This document shows positions 5,624 through 5,964 of a stretch of 5,964 bases of DNA, piece by piece. The notes below the pieces were generated by a model. The model had not been told where the DNA came from and did no database searches. It worked only from the letters and a program-made list of their open reading frames with translations. Made by a program: the position numbers and the translations under genes. The DNA is taken from assembly GCA_016200035.1 (NCBI GenBank), contig JACQFM010000034.1:1-5964 (forward strand). Reading direction: 5' to 3'. The stretch's first letter is position 1. Each line of letters begins with the position of its first letter. Source of the DNA: Nitrososphaerota archaeon. GTDB lineage: Archaea; Thermoproteota; Nitrososphaeria; Nitrososphaerales; Nitrosopumilaceae.

Positions 5624-5751
5624 CCTATAAAATAATTGAATGATATTGGCATTGACTCGTTCATAATTCTCGAATCAATACTTTCAATCTCACCTAACCA
5701 AAATCTTTTCTTATCTGCATTCAGATTCATTACAATTTTGTAAGAAAACAT
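5620..5751 (-). CDS. Possible 43-residue protein, weakly supported
   Basis: A frame on the - strand runs from ATG 5751 to TAA 5622-5620 and encodes 43 residues, beginning MFSYKIVMNLNADKKRFWLG. An in-frame ATG at 5769 would add six residues (MPFFCT). The frame stays open back to a TAA at 5854-5856 inside trpA, in another phase. It ends 25 bp before the 239-aa membrane protein gene on the same strand, so it could be a leader or a small operon partner. Against it: no recognised motif, no Shine-Dalgarno or clear promoter, a T7 run just upstream, and a hairpin within it. In AT-rich DNA a frame of this length may be chance. If it is not a gene, the gap 5595-5807 holds only the terminator, hairpin and promoter listed here. 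Confidence 0.2.
   Translation of the reverse strand: MFSYKIVMNLNADKKRFWLGEIESIDSRIMNESMPISFNYFIG
5651..5679 (-). repeat. 9-bp hairpin between trpA and the membrane protein gene
   Basis: ATTGACTCG (5651-5659) and CGAATCAAT (5671-5679) are inverted with one mismatch and an 11-base spacer. In RNA copied from the - strand the mismatch becomes a U-G wobble, so all nine pairs can form; in + strand RNA they cannot. This strand bias hints at a structure in a - strand transcript, perhaps a leader of the 239-aa gene. No T-run follows it, so it is not a standard terminator. Confidence 0.4.
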
Positions 5752-5756
5752 AGTAC

Positions 5757-5763
5757 AAAAAAA
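5757..5763 (-). terminator. T7 terminator of trpA
   Basis: Seven T residues on the - strand lie about 44 bases after the trpA stop. There is no stable hairpin in front; archaeal polymerases can stop at such runs. This suggests the trp transcript ends here and the membrane protein gene downstream is expressed separately. Confidence 0.5.
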
Positions 5764-5807
5764 TGGCATCGTACGTTTCTGTTTTGCTTGTTGGAATAAT
5801 ACTGTTA

Positions 5808-5964
5808 TTATGATTTTGTTGCAGCCTTTAAATTTCTTGCAAACGATGCAACTTTAGACTCGATCTCTTTTTGATTTAGATTTGCAATCAGTCTTAGAAA
5901 TGCACTTCCAACAATTACGCCATCAGCCCCATTTTTTATGATGAGTTTGGCCTGTCCAGGATTA
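5808..5964 (-). CDS. trpA: Tryptophan synthase alpha subunit, C-terminal end
   Basis: Only the last 51 residues are in the window; the gene continues past base 5964. They read NPGQAKLIIKNGADGVIVGS, then AFLRLI and a Lys-rich helical tail. The GADGVIVGSAF block is the phosphate-binding loop and last strand of the TrpA TIM barrel, and PGQA corresponds to the family's S-x-P-x-Q-A motif. TrpA splits indole-3-glycerol phosphate into indole and glyceraldehyde 3-phosphate, and the indole passes to TrpB. The catalytic Glu and Asp lie in the missing N-terminal part. Two TAA codons stand in tandem (5810-5808 and 5807-5805). As trp genes are commonly clustered in archaea, trpB is likely upstream, outside this window. 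Confidence 0.92.
   Translation of the reverse strand, partial: NPGQAKLIIKNGADGVIVGSAFLRLIANLNQKEIESKVASFARNLKAATKS

Overview
The window looks like chromosomal DNA of a mesophilic archaeon, most likely an ammonia-oxidising type (Nitrososphaerota/Thaumarchaeota, Nitrosopumilales-like). The signs are AT-rich DNA, compact genes, almost no Shine-Dalgarno sequences before the starts (as expected for leaderless transcripts), short T-runs after stops instead of GC-rich bacterial terminators, and a tiny zinc-knuckle gene. This assignment is inference from style; no sequence search was possible.

Left part (1-2642), all on the + strand: the C-terminal part of a multi-pass membrane protein of unknown function; a 36-residue protein with two CxxC knuckles (605-715); a PfkB/ribokinase-family kinase (741-1616); and an NAD kinase (1647-2642) with a divergent GGDG motif and a winged-helix domain fused to its C-terminus. 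The last three are closely spaced (25 and 30 bp) and could be one transcript. A perfect 8-bp inverted repeat fills most of the gap before nadK.

Middle (2643-4516): pyrG (CTP synthase) on the - strand, tail to tail with nadK with no base between the two stop codons. Its upstream region (4245-4516) carries two AT-rich dyads close to pyrG, then a relatively GC-rich stretch with no convincing gene but reading frames open on both strands.

Right part (4517-5964): two convergent genes for small, unrecognised membrane proteins (94 aa on +; 239 aa with a coiled coil on -), a possible 43-aa reading frame with an embedded hairpin, and finally the 3' end of trpA (tryptophan synthase alpha subunit) on the - strand, running off the window. 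The two membrane genes look like a lineage-variable insert between the housekeeping genes pyrG and trpA.

The housekeeping genes cover NADP supply, CTP supply and tryptophan synthesis. No defence system, CRISPR array, intact insertion sequence, tRNA or rRNA was seen. The observation most worth follow-up is the NAD kinase: an atypical active-site motif, a DNA-binding-type domain and an adjacent perfect dyad suggest, without proving, an enzyme that could also act as a regulator.
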